Shown here: positions 40,300-48,285 of the stretch, piece by piece
Position numbering within the stretch: position 1 is the first letter of the stretch
How the letters are laid out: each line of letters begins with the position of its first letter
Assembly (NCBI GenBank): GCA_944386385.1
Contig: CALXAV010000001.1
Coordinates: 1 to 48,909, forward strand
Source of the DNA: an uncultured Clostridia bacterium
GTDB taxonomy: Bacteria; Bacillota; Clostridia; TANB77; CAG-508
DNA length: 48,909 bases
Reading direction: 5' to 3'
Position numbers and translations under genes: made by a program
The notes under the pieces: generated by a model
Seen by the model: the letters and a program-made list of their open reading frames with translations, nothing else
The model's database searches: none
Told to the model about the DNA's origin: nothing

Positions 40300-41548
40300 T
40301 ATTATGACCTCCTATCAATTTATTTCTAACTAATGTTGTTGCTCCTTCTTCTAAATTCATCCCCCTTAAAATTGTATTTTTACCCATCTTATTTTTAATG
40401 CCAGATATTGTTAGTTCTAATTTTCTTTCTTTATCTATCTTTTCTTGGTCTGCAAATAAACTTAACTGCACATTTTCTGTTTCAATTACATTTGCAAAAT
40501 TCACACCTATTCTTCTAATCGCAACACCTCTATTAATATTATTATCATAGATTTCTAGAAATGCCTTTAAAAGTTCTGAATAGACATTTGTATAATTTTC
40601 TAATTTTTTAGATTCACTTGTTGCTTTTATAATATCTTTTGAATAACCTATATATAATCCTACTGTATTAGTTACTAAATTGTTTTCTATTAGTCTTAGG
40701 CTTCCTAGCTCTACCATTTCTTTTAAAACTAATCTTGCTTTTTCAAATGAATAATCTTCAAATAAAACTTGACTGTTAGTTATAGAATTTGTCTTTGGCT
40801 TATATTTTTTTATATCTGCAATCGTACAACTTTCTTTTCCCCAAGAGTGGTCAATTAAATACTCTGCATTAACGCCAAATTCCTTATATAACTTTTTTTG
40901 GTCTATATGGGCAACATCATACATGGTAAAGACTCTCATTTTGTTTAATCGTCTTTCTATGCCTTTTCCAATTTGCCAAAAATCTGAAAGTGGTTTATGA
41001 TGCCATAATTCTTTTTTATATTTTTCTTCATCTAAATAACCAATATTAGTAGCACTGTGTTTGGCTGTAATATCAAGTGCAATTTTTGCTAAATACATAT
41101 TTGTTCCAATACCTGCTGTTGCTGTTATTCCATAATTTTTGTATATATCTTTTATGATTGTTTTAGCAAGTTCTACTGGATTCATTTGATACAGTTTTAG
41201 ATAATTAGTTGCATCCATAAATGCTTCATCTATTGAATATACATGTATATCTTCTTTTGCAAAATATTTTAAATAAATTGCATAAATATTAGCAGAATAC
41301 TCTATATATTTCTTCATTCTAGGCATTGCAATCATATATTTTATTGTTGGTGGAATTTCAAAAAGTCTACATCTATTTTTTACTCCAAGCATCTTCATTT
41401 TTGGAGATACTGCTAGACAAATTGTTCCTTTTCCTCTTGACTCATCTGCTACTACTAAATTTGTATTAAATGGATCAAGTCCTCTTTCTACACATTCAAC
41501 AGAAGCATAGAATGTTTTTAAATCTATACATAAATAGTATTTTTGCAT
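40292..41548 (-). CDS. Y-family DNA polymerase (UvrX / DinB-like)
   Basis: About 418 aa from the ATG MQKYYLCIDLKTFYASVECV (the family start), three codons inside an upstream GTG. Catalytic residues: CIDLKTFYAS (Asp) and VYSIDEAFMD (Asp-Glu). Helix-hairpin-helix: PLSDFWQIGKGIERRLNKMR. A little-finger domain follows. It copies past damaged bases with low fidelity. It is paired with YolD, and a LexA-like box lies at its promoter, so it is likely SOS-induced. Such polymerases ride on plasmids and conjugative elements. Confidence 0.93.
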   Translation of the reverse strand: MQKYYLCIDLKTFYASVECVERGLDPFNTNLVVADESRGKGTICLAVSPKMKMLGVKNRCRLFEIPPTIKYMIAMPRMKKYIEYSANIYAIYLKYFAKEDIHVYSIDEAFMDATNYLKLYQMNPVELAKTIIKDIYKNYGITATAGIGTNMYLAKIALDITAKHSATNIGYLDEEKYKKELWHHKPLSDFWQIGKGIERRLNKMRVFTMYDVAHIDQKKLYKEFGVNAEYLIDHSWGKESCTIADIKKYKPKTNSITNSQVLFEDYSFEKARLVLKEMVELGSLRLIENNLVTNTVGLYIGYSKDIIKATSESKKLENYTNVYSELLKAFLEIYDNNINRGVAIRRIGVNFANVIETENVQLSLFADQEKIDKERKLELTISGIKNKMGKNTILRGMNLEEGATTLVRNKLIGGHNSG

Positions 41549-41581
41549 TTCCTTCACTTCCCAAATGATAACTTTAAAATG

Positions 41582-41620
41582 ATTATAACATCATTTCTTA
41601 TTATTGTAAACATTTGTTTG
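41582..41620 (-). promoter_or_regulatory. promoter with LexA-like box for the polymerase
   Basis: TTTACA (rc of 41605-41610), 17 bp, TATAAT (rc of 41582-41587). The sequence CAAACAAATGTTTA overlapping the -35 (41607-41620) resembles the Gram-positive LexA box CGAACNNNNGTTCG with one change in each half. Confidence 0.55.
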
Positions 41621-41676
41621 TTTATTTGTTTCAAGTAATTTCTTCCATAAATGTTATAATTTGGTTATTTATTTAA

Positions 41677-41710
41677 AAAAGCAACTAGCATATAGTTTGC
41701 TAATTGCTTT
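41677..41710 (-). terminator. hairpin terminator
   Basis: AAAGCAAtTAGCA...TGCTAgTTGCTTT with six T on the minus strand. A second stem (GTCCCAGCACT/AGTGTTGGGAC, 41749-41776) precedes it. Together they end the 179-aa membrane gene. Confidence 0.7.
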
Positions 41711-41794
41711 GATATTTGCTTACAATTATATTTTTACTAAATGATTTTGTCCCAACACTATTAAAAGTGCTGGGACTTTGGATAAAACATTTCT

Positions 41795-42334
41795 TTAAAT
41801 ACTCCTAAAATGGTCAGCTAACCTTTCACCTAAAAAAATAGATAGTGGAAGTCCTGCAATTAATGAAATTACAAATAAAATGGAAAATAAAATAGCTAAA
41901 ATAGAACCAAATTCGTCAGTAAAATCCAAACATGAATACACAAAACATATCATACCAATATTTGTTATTGACCATATAATTCCAACGATACGAAACATAA
42001 ACATATCATCTCCTAAAATTGGTTTAATTGATTTTTTTCGTATGACACTTGATTTGGTGCTTTGTATAGCTTCTAAAAAAATACCGTAAATTCCTATAAT
42101 CGCAGCAAGTACCATAAATATTAGGAATTCCAAAATACTAATTACACATAATGTTATAAATATTATGCCTTTTGTACTTGTAAGCTCGGTATTTCTTAAT
42201 TCTATTGAACCTATTATGAAAATTCCAAATGAAATAAATAGAAATGCCACTGAAAGTCTAAAAAATACCTTTCCTGCTACATATACCTTATTTACTTTCT
42301 CGCTTTTCCGTACTAATTTCTCCAAAGAACTCAT
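41795..42334 (-). CDS. four-span membrane protein of unknown function
   Basis: 179 aa, AGGAGG site. Spans near residues 20-45, 52-80, 105-130 and 145-170 (for example VFFRLSVAFLFISFGIFIIG). Short soluble loops, basic N-terminus (LVRKSEKVNKV). No family recognised. Own near-consensus promoter and terminators, less AT-biased codons. Confidence 0.72.
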   Translation of the reverse strand: MSSLEKLVRKSEKVNKVYVAGKVFFRLSVAFLFISFGIFIIGSIELRNTELTSTKGIIFITLCVISILEFLIFMVLAAIIGIYGIFLEAIQSTKSSVIRKKSIKPILGDDMFMFRIVGIIWSITNIGMICFVYSCLDFTDEFGSILAILFSILFVISLIAGLPLSIFLGERLADHFRSI

Positions 42335-42413
42335 GTTTTTCCTCCTATAACTTTTGAATCACTTGTTTCTAGTTACTATCTATATAAATACCTGTCTAGG
42401 TTTTGTTTCCAAC

Positions 42414-42442
42414 ATTATACACTATTTTCTAGTTTTTTTCAA
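42414..42442 (-). promoter_or_regulatory. promoter of the 179-aa membrane gene
   Basis: TTGAAA, 17 bp, TATAAT on the minus strand. Confidence 0.75.
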
Positions 42443-42463
42443 TTTGTTAAATTTTCCTTAATT

Positions 42464-42496
42464 AAAGGGCATCTGAAAAAATTTCAAATACCCTTT
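42464..42496 (-). terminator. hairpin after the 55-aa gene
   Basis: AAAGGGTATTTGAAA pairs with TTTCAGATGCCCTTT with one mismatch. The T-run is weak. Confidence 0.5.
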
Positions 42497-42534
42497 TGAT
42501 TTTAGCTTATACAATATTCAATTTTAGAGATTTG

Positions 42535-42702
42535 TCAGTATTTTCCTAATGCTTTTTGCTTTGTTTTTCTGTTTCTATCACAGATTCTTCTACATTCTTT
42601 TTGAAGTTTTGTAATCGAAGCATTAGTATTTAAGACTGTTCCCTTTTTTAAGTCTTCTCTTGAAAGTCTTGTAACTTCAATTGGTTTTGCTACTTCAATC
42701 AT
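42535..42702 (-). CDS. 55-aa basic orphan peptide
   Basis: MIEVAKPIEVTRLSREDLKK, then GTVLNTNASITKLQKECRRI and a basic end. AAAGGAGG precedes the ATG. Possibly nucleic-acid binding. Stand-alone unit with TTGAAT-17-TAAAAT in front, one of the orphan units of the window. Confidence 0.6.
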   Translation of the reverse strand: MIEVAKPIEVTRLSREDLKKGTVLNTNASITKLQKECRRICDRNRKTKQKALGKY

Positions 42703-42790
42703 TTGAATCCTCCTTTAATAATTATTGCTGTCAATAAGTTTCATTTATGTTTAACTCCAAAAAGGAGATTATATAGGTTAATGTGTGCTT

Positions 42791-42819
42791 ATTTTAACAT
42801 ATTATTTACTAGGATTCAA
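42791..42819 (-). promoter_or_regulatory. promoter of the 55-aa peptide
   Basis: TTGAAT, 17 bp, TAAAAT on the minus strand. Confidence 0.6.
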
Positions 42820-42826
42820 ATTGCAT

Positions 42827-43303
42827 TTAATTTTTTAAAATAAATTTTTCATCATCTCTTTTAAATCCGAATTTTTCATATAACTTTATTGCATTAGGAT
42901 TAACTGCATCAAGTTCTATTTTTCTACAATCTAGTTCTTTAAGTAAATCTAAAACCATATTCATTAATTTATTTTGTATTCCGTTTCTTCTGTAATCTTC
43001 ATCTGTATAAACACTTGTTATATATGCTTTTTTGCCATTAAGAAATAACGCAGACGGTATCATCTGATGAACCACTACTCCATTACAAGCAACTGTTCTA
43101 TTATTACTTTCATCTATTGCTATATAGAAATAGATTGTTTTATTTAGCTCTTTCATTAATATATTTTTTATATTTTTCCTTGCTAAATCTTCGTTTTTAA
43201 GAGTTATTCCTTCTCTATTACATGTAAATATATTTTGTTTTATTTTAAAATCTACTAAATCATCAATATCATTTATATTTGCTTTTCTATATACTAAATT
43301 CAT
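42827..43303 (-). CDS. GNAT family N-acetyltransferase
   Basis: 158 aa, AAAGGTT site. SVYTDEDYRRNGIQNKLMNM is the acetyl-CoA loop (RRNGI), and KIELDAVNPNAIKLYEKFGF the final strand-helix. The substrate is unknown. It does not share clear similarity with the other GNATs in the window beyond the fold. Confidence 0.88.
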   Translation of the reverse strand: MNLVYRKANINDIDDLVDFKIKQNIFTCNREGITLKNEDLARKNIKNILMKELNKTIYFYIAIDESNNRTVACNGVVVHQMIPSALFLNGKKAYITSVYTDEDYRRNGIQNKLMNMVLDLLKELDCRKIELDAVNPNAIKLYEKFGFKRDDEKFILKN

Positions 43304-43353
43304 TTTTATAACCTTTCTTTATAATTTTTATTGATTAAATCTTTCCTTAAGTA

Positions 43354-43383
43354 TTGACTTTTTAGCTTTAAGTAGCTTATAAT
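43354..43383 (+). promoter_or_regulatory. promoter of the antitoxin-like RNA
   Basis: TTGACT, 18 bp, TATAAT. Confidence 0.7.
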
Positions 43384-43389
43384 AAATAT

Positions 43390-43475
43390 AGGAAATGGAG
43401 AAACCACAAAGTGGTTTGCCTATTGAGATATGAAAAACACATCTACAACGGTCAAAATTACAGATGTGTTTTTTT
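43390..43475 (+). ncRNA. candidate type I antitoxin RNA
   Basis: About 85 nt from the promoter at 43354-43383 to a terminator stem AACACATCT/AGATGTGTT. It has no gene. It shares the terminator region with the convergent toxin transcript, which gives about 40 nt of perfect antisense pairing. A 5' hairpin AAACCAC/GTGGTTT can also pair with the toxin leader GTGGTTT. Confidence 0.65.
43433..43475. terminator. shared bidirectional terminator
   Basis: AAAACACATCT...AGATGTGTTTTTTT ends both convergent RNAs. Confidence 0.8.
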
Positions 43476-43480
43476 ATTGT

Positions 43481-43603
43481 TTATTTTTGTTTGCTAATAA
43501 TTACTACTAATGCAATAATTAAGGCAAACGTAATGATAGTTACTCCTATTAAAGAATAATATAATATGTATATTGTTGCAATTAATGATTGTACTTCTAT
43601 CAT
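43481..43603 (-). CDS. type I toxin-like membrane peptide (40 aa)
   Basis: MIEVQSLIATIYILYYSLIG, then VTIITFALIIALVVIISKQK: one long membrane span with a basic end, the layout of Fst/TxpA/Ldr-type and 'holin-like' toxins. AAGGAGGTG lies just before the ATG and inside a short stem (CCTCCAATAAGGAGG) that could hide it. The neighbouring antisense RNA completes a type I system. It may stabilise the element in the host. Confidence 0.7.
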   Translation of the reverse strand: MIEVQSLIATIYILYYSLIGVTIITFALIIALVVIISKQK

Positions 43604-43735
43604 ACGCCTCACCTCCTTATTGGAGGCAAACCACATCTGCTTATTCTCATTTCCTATGAAAGTTATTTTATAACAATATCCTTCTTTTGTCTATATTTTT
43701 TTAATTATAATTTAAGATTACAATATTTTCTTTAA

Positions 43736-44071
43736 TTATAAATTTTCTTTTGTATAAACAATAGCTTTATCAATATATTCATTAAATTTGTTTAAAAATC
43801 TACCAGTACATTTTTCTACTAAAACTGTTCTAGGACCTATATTATAACTGTAAAAATTTTCTTTAATTTCTGATTTTTTATGACCTTTTGTAATTTCTAT
43901 TGCATATATCATAATTGTTGCTAAATTGACTTCTACTATATTTTTTAATTGTTTATCATTACTATTTTTAAATTTTTTCTTTGCTTCATCAAATATTTTA
44001 TCAAATAGAATATTATATTCTTCTTCACCTAATATATTCTTTAATTTCTTTAGATATTGCTCCGTATTCAT
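43736..44071 (-). CDS. protein of unknown function (111 aa)
   Basis: AAGGAG site. Helical (MNTEQYLKKLKNILGEEEYN, VEVNLATIMIYAIEITKGHK), with a C-terminal NIGPRTVLVEKCTGRFLNKF. No family recognised. Lies 25 bp downstream of a ferredoxin gene in transcription order. Confidence 0.65.
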   Translation of the reverse strand: MNTEQYLKKLKNILGEEEYNILFDKIFDEAKKKFKNSNDKQLKNIVEVNLATIMIYAIEITKGHKKSEIKENFYSYNIGPRTVLVEKCTGRFLNKFNEYIDKAIVYTKENL

Positions 44072-44096
44072 GTTATAATCACTCCTTAAAAAAAAT

Positions 44097-44297
44097 TTAC
44101 TTTTTTTTATTTTCTAGCACTAATGCTTTTTTAGGACAAAAGTTTGAACATTTACCACATTTAATACATTTTTCATAATCTATCTTTGGTGCTTCAAATT
44201 CTTCTTGTGATAATGCTCCTACTGGACAAACTTTTACAGCAGGGCATTTATGATTTTGTGGGCAATTTTCTATTATTATTTTTAATTTCTTTTCCAT
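44097..44297 (-). CDS. 4Fe-4S ferredoxin-type protein
   Basis: 66 aa, GGAGGAG site. IIENCPQNHKCPAVKVCPVG, then YEKCIKCGKCSNFCPKKALV. The second half has the full CxxCxxCxxxCP cluster motif. The first half has a partial one (CPxxxxCPxxxxCP), so at least one cluster is expected. Electron carrier of unknown partner. Confidence 0.9.
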   Translation of the reverse strand: MEKKLKIIIENCPQNHKCPAVKVCPVGALSQEEFEAPKIDYEKCIKCGKCSNFCPKKALVLENKKK

Positions 44298-44348
44298 AAC
44301 ATAATCTCCTCCATAAATAATTATTTATAATAGATTCTACGATTTTAT

Positions 44349-44470
44349 TTATCATAATATGAAATTTCTATTTTATTTCCATCTAAATCTTCAATTGCAA
44401 AACAATTGTAATTATCTATACTATTAGGTATTTTTTAGGTTTATATAAAATTTTCGCACCGATTTGTTTT
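44349..44470 (-). pseudogene. fragment of the VOC/glyoxalase gene (direct repeat copy)
   Basis: About 122 bp almost identical to 46249-46371, the 3' end of the intact VOC gene. A missing base breaks the frame. The rest of the gene is absent. The pair of copies brackets 44485-46207. Confidence 0.85.
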
Positions 44471-44484
44471 CAGGCAATTAAAAA

Positions 44485-44901
44485 TTATTCTTCTTTATTC
44501 TCTTTTATATCTTTTATACTTAATATTGCTAATATAAATGATATAACTAATATTGAAATATCTGTTGCTGAAACATTAGGCATACATTGATCTACTATTG
44601 TCATACCTATTGCAGTTGCAATAGTGTCTAATAATACAAATATAATTCTAGCACTATACAAATTGAGTTTTTTTAATTTCAATAATGCTTTTGGTAATCC
44701 CTCTGCAATAAAGTTTATAGGCAAAGATATAATTGTAGAAATTAAAAAGAATAAGATAATATCCCATACGCTATTATATCTAAATCCAAAGAACTGCATT
44801 ATTGCACCTGCAAATATTGCAATTACAGATACTATAATGAGAATAACTATAATTATTAATCCCCATCCTAAAATATCTTTTATTAGTTTATTATTTTTCA
44901 T
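44485..44901 (-). CDS. YrvL-like small membrane protein
   Basis: 138 aa with four spans (LGWGLIIIVILIIVSVIAIF; WDIILFFLISTIISLPINFI; IIFVLLDTIATAIGMTIVDQ; then ISILVISFILAILSI). The FFGFRYNSVWDI and EGLPKALLKLKK motifs agree with the YrvL family, which in B. subtilis affects a membrane-stress regulon. The ribosome binding site is weak. The call rests on these motifs only. Confidence 0.5.
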   Translation of the reverse strand: MKNNKLIKDILGWGLIIIVILIIVSVIAIFAGAIMQFFGFRYNSVWDIILFFLISTIISLPINFIAEGLPKALLKLKKLNLYSARIIFVLLDTIATAIGMTIVDQCMPNVSATDISILVISFILAILSIKDIKENKEE

Positions 44902-44938
44902 ATATTGCTCACTTTCACATGATTATAATTTTATTAAT

Positions 44939-45442
44939 TTATAATTCTAGTTCATCATCTTGTTTTCTTTCTCTTTCTAATGCCTTAAAAATCCAATAAG
45001 TTGCATCATTTTTTCTGGATTTTATTGAATATCCTAAATTTCTATAAAAATCAATAAAAACATCTTGTCTTGCTTCAGCAGTTATAGAGTTAAAACCTAA
45101 TCCTTTTGAATATTTTTCAACTTCATTAACTAATCTCTTTGCAATTCCTTGTTTTCTGTATTCTTCTTCTATAAATAATCCTTGTATAAACGAATGTCTA
45201 TCTCTTTTATTTAATTCTAGCATTATATATCCAACTGTTTTTATTTCTTTTTTATCTTTATTTAACAATGATGCTACAAAAGCATTGTATGACTGTTCTT
45301 CATCGAATATTTTATTGTAAATATAATCTGGATAACCATGCCCTATTCCATAATTACATCCATGATTACTTAAAAGTTTTTCAAATAAATCATTTATAGC
45401 TTCTTTATCTTCTTTCTTTACTTCTCTAATTATAATATCCAT
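44939..45442 (-). CDS. GNAT family N-acetyltransferase
   Basis: 167 aa. GLFIEEEYRKQGIAKRLVNE holds the acetyl-CoA loop, and FIDFYRNLGYSIKSRK the C-terminal fold. It is the fifth GNAT of the window. Substrate unknown. It sits between the YrvL-like and RibD-like genes inside the segment bracketed by the VOC repeats. Confidence 0.87.
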   Translation of the reverse strand: MDIIIREVKKEDKEAINDLFEKLLSNHGCNYGIGHGYPDYIYNKIFDEEQSYNAFVASLLNKDKKEIKTVGYIMLELNKRDRHSFIQGLFIEEEYRKQGIAKRLVNEVEKYSKGLGFNSITAEARQDVFIDFYRNLGYSIKSRKNDATYWIFKALERERKQDDELEL

Positions 45443-45511
45443 AATTATTATAACTCTCTTTCAAATTTTCATTTGCTAACAGTAATTATTCATATAACTA
45501 CTTCATCAAAT

Positions 45512-46207
45512 TTATCTTTTCACTTTGTATTTTAACTGAACATAAGAATTATCTAATTTGTTACATTCAATAAGTTCTAGTGGTTTTAATTTATTTAATT
45601 CTTTTGAATGACTAATTGCTTCTCCATCAATTAGAGTAGGTACATCTTTACCTCCAACTAATAATGGTGCAATTACTATATTTACATAGTCAATTAAGTT
45701 GTTTCTTAAAAATAGTCCATTAAGATTTCCTCCCGATTGAATTGTTAATTTTTCTGCATTATACTTACTATATAAATCTTCTAATAATCTTGTTAAATCT
45801 AGTTCTTCATAGTATAAAATATCTAAATTATCATATTTCTCTGTTAAAGAATATGCAATATGTTTTTTATTTGTTGTAACTAATATTAAACTTTCCACCC
45901 AGTGACACATGTAATTTATTCCATTTTCATTTAAATGTGGCTTATTATCAATAATAACAAATTTTACTTCTACTTTGTCATGATATTCTTTCCTATCGTT
46001 AACACCAATTTTAGCCATTACTCTACCAGTATTTAACGAAAAATAATCAGTAGTAGCTTCTATCTCATAATATTGGTGTAATCCTTCCTTAACCCCATCA
46101 ATTTTACACCAATCTTTGTCAGCATCTAGTTCATCAGTATTTCCGCTATTAATCTTACCATCAAGAGATTCTAACATAAATAAAGTTGTTATTGGTCTTC
46201 TTTTCAT
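45512..46207 (-). CDS. RibD C-terminal / dihydrofolate reductase-like reductase
   Basis: 231 aa, AAAGGAG site. MKRRPITTLFMLESLDGKIN is the fold start (the family 'mSlDGkia' motif). LTIQSGGNLNGLFLRNNLID and VIAPLLVGGKDVPTLIDGEA are the family NADPH and substrate motifs. It reduces a pyrimidine or related substrate with NADPH. It is not part of a riboflavin operon here, so a different substrate or detoxification is likely. Confidence 0.88.
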   Translation of the reverse strand: MKRRPITTLFMLESLDGKINSGNTDELDADKDWCKIDGVKEGLHQYYEIEATTDYFSLNTGRVMAKIGVNDRKEYHDKVEVKFVIIDNKPHLNENGINYMCHWVESLILVTTNKKHIAYSLTEKYDNLDILYYEELDLTRLLEDLYSKYNAEKLTIQSGGNLNGLFLRNNLIDYVNIVIAPLLVGGKDVPTLIDGEAISHSKELNKLKPLELIECNKLDNSYVQLKYKVKR

Positions 46208-46244
46208 CCTAACTCTTCTCCTTTTTTAATTTCATTTTACATTT

Positions 46245-46628
46245 TTACTTATCATAATACGAAATTTCTATTTTATTTCCATCTAAATCTTCAATTGCAA
46301 AACAATTGTAATTATCTATACTATTAGGTATTTTTTCAGGTTCATATAAAATTTTTGCACCTATTTCTTTGCATTTATTAAATTCTTTGTCTACATTATC
46401 AGTATATAACCCTAAAACTCCGTTATTGCCAATAATTCTTTTATCACCTGTTGCTTCAATAGAAATTATCCCAAAATATACTTGATTATTTTCATTTTCC
46501 CAATCAGCCCATCTATTTTCAGTAATGTTAGTAGGTTGTTTTCCTAATAATTTCGTATAAAAGTCTATTGATTTCTTTATATCTTTTACTACAAAATAAA
46601 AATTATCTATTTTTATCAAACTAATCAC
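46245..46628 (-). CDS. VOC/glyoxalase-fold protein
   Basis: 127 aa, GTG start. NFYFVVKDIKKSIDFYTKLL begins the first beta-alpha-beta unit, and NYNCFAIEDLDGNKIEISYY ends with the metal-binding Glu. Family members bind metal and act in detoxification, fosfomycin or bleomycin resistance, or ring cleavage. Substrate unknown. Its 3' end is duplicated at 44349-44470. Confidence 0.88.
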   Translation of the reverse strand: MISLIKIDNFYFVVKDIKKSIDFYTKLLGKQPTNITENRWADWENENNQVYFGIISIEATGDKRIIGNNGVLGLYTDNVDKEFNKCKEIGAKILYEPEKIPNSIDNYNCFAIEDLDGNKIEISYYDK

Positions 46629-46706
46629 TTCACTTTCAGTTTACTTATTTTTTAAATAATATCATAAATGAGAGCAATTATCAATAATCGCTCTCACTAA
46701 AATTCT

Positions 46707-48284
46707 TTATACTCTTAACTTAAATGTTTTAGGTGCATACTTATATGCTAAAAATAATGAAATCAAACTATATGCTATGCAAAATACTATTGTTGCAATT
46801 CCAAAGCCAAATATAGGCATTTTTATTTGTATCATATACCAACTAACAATATATGTTAAACCTTGTACTACTTTATATGTACTACTTTTCATTTCTGTAC
46901 TAACATTATATGGTTGCAACAAATAATACATTACCAAATAATGAACAGAAAAGAATATACTCATTGATATAATTGATACAAATAATATTGCATAATTAAG
47001 TGGGTTATCTGTTCCTCCTGATAAGTATAATAACAATGCTAGTCCCCCACCAATTAAAACTGCTGGTAATAAATTAATGGTTATCAATGTTTTTAATCTT
47101 TCTTTAAATATTCCTAAAATAACTTTTGGTGTCCTATATATTCTATATGTTAGCATACTATGATCGCAGTTCATAAACATAGCTTGTGTTACTGATGAAC
47201 TTCTATTTATTAAGTACATGATAAACACAAAGTATGGCAAATAAACAAGTAAGATTTCGTTTGTTTTAGTTTTAAAGTTTTCATTCATTGTTATTCCAAT
47301 AATCATTGCTGTAATTATGACTAATATAACTACTGATTGTTTCTTTACTGCTTCTGTTAATATTTTCTTGTGTCTTTTTACAAACAAATCATGAAAATAT
47401 GCAAATCCTGTTTTATTGCTAGTATATTTCGTATCTAATTCTATTTGCTTTAAACTATTATCTTTTATTGCCTGCGTTCCATTTGCTTTTTCTTGCATAT
47501 ATACATTTGATTCTGTTAAAATTTGTTTATACATCTTTCTATAATCTTTGAAATTATGTATTTTTATTAAACTATATATTCCAAGTAATATTGCAAGTAT
47601 AGAGATACATAAGAAAATTGTACTATTTATTGTTATTCCTAAAAAAGGTAATCCATAGGCAAGTAATAGACAGATTCCTACAAAACTCCACACAATTTTT
47701 GTTGGCAAGTTCTCATTTGCTATCTTATTTGTCTTTTTATATTTGTATATCAGATAATTCATTACAATTAGTTTTACTGCTACTACAAAAAATGGTAATA
47801 ATATTTGTATCAACAAAGGAACACCTGCTACCCATCCAAAAAGTATTGTAAATGGTAAAAATCCGATTACTAATTTTATTAGTTGATAATAGTAATTAGA
47901 AAGTCCGTACTCTCTAGCATTTATGTTCATTAAAATTATTGCATAATATTTATCTTTCGTAGGATTAAGCATATAGGTATTTAAAACACCACCTGCAAAA
48001 GTTAAAAATGTAAATAAATGTATAAATGTGTCTGCTTGATTTGTTTTGTACCAAGTTAATGTCATAAATATCATTAATAAAATATATAAAATTTTTCCAA
48101 TAAAAATATTTATTATTTCCCATAGAATACTTATAATACCAGCAAATATCTTTAATCCTTTACTTTTATATAAACTATTTGGTATTATCCTTTTTATTAA
48201 TGGTAATTGTTTTATAGAATATATAATACTATTTGTTCTATAAGTGTTTTGTAATTTAAAGGAAGTGATAAATGTTTTTAGCAT
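46707..48284 (-). CDS. ABC transporter permease
   Basis: 525 aa with about ten to twelve membrane spans in two blocks, separated by a cytoplasmic segment (residues 245-300). AAAGGAGG site. It lies 1 bp from the ATP-binding subunit gene, so the two form an ABC-2-like exporter. Substrate unknown. Small-molecule or peptide export, or lipid resistance, is possible. Confidence 0.85.
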   Translation of the reverse strand: MLKTFITSFKLQNTYRTNSIIYSIKQLPLIKRIIPNSLYKSKGLKIFAGIISILWEIINIFIGKILYILLMIFMTLTWYKTNQADTFIHLFTFLTFAGGVLNTYMLNPTKDKYYAIILMNINAREYGLSNYYYQLIKLVIGFLPFTILFGWVAGVPLLIQILLPFFVVAVKLIVMNYLIYKYKKTNKIANENLPTKIVWSFVGICLLLAYGLPFLGITINSTIFLCISILAILLGIYSLIKIHNFKDYRKMYKQILTESNVYMQEKANGTQAIKDNSLKQIELDTKYTSNKTGFAYFHDLFVKRHKKILTEAVKKQSVVILVIITAMIIGITMNENFKTKTNEILLVYLPYFVFIMYLINRSSSVTQAMFMNCDHSMLTYRIYRTPKVILGIFKERLKTLITINLLPAVLIGGGLALLLYLSGGTDNPLNYAILFVSIISMSIFFSVHYLVMYYLLQPYNVSTEMKSSTYKVVQGLTYIVSWYMIQIKMPIFGFGIATIVFCIAYSLISLFLAYKYAPKTFKLRV

Positions 48285-48285
48285 T

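Larger units (their letters stand above)
43388..43656. repeat. inverted repeat flanking the toxin-antitoxin-like locus
   Basis: TATAGGAAATG and GTGGTTTGCC occur at the left (43388-43420, plus strand) and, inverted, at the right end (43623-43656). Both RNAs therefore begin with related sequences. Confidence 0.65.
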
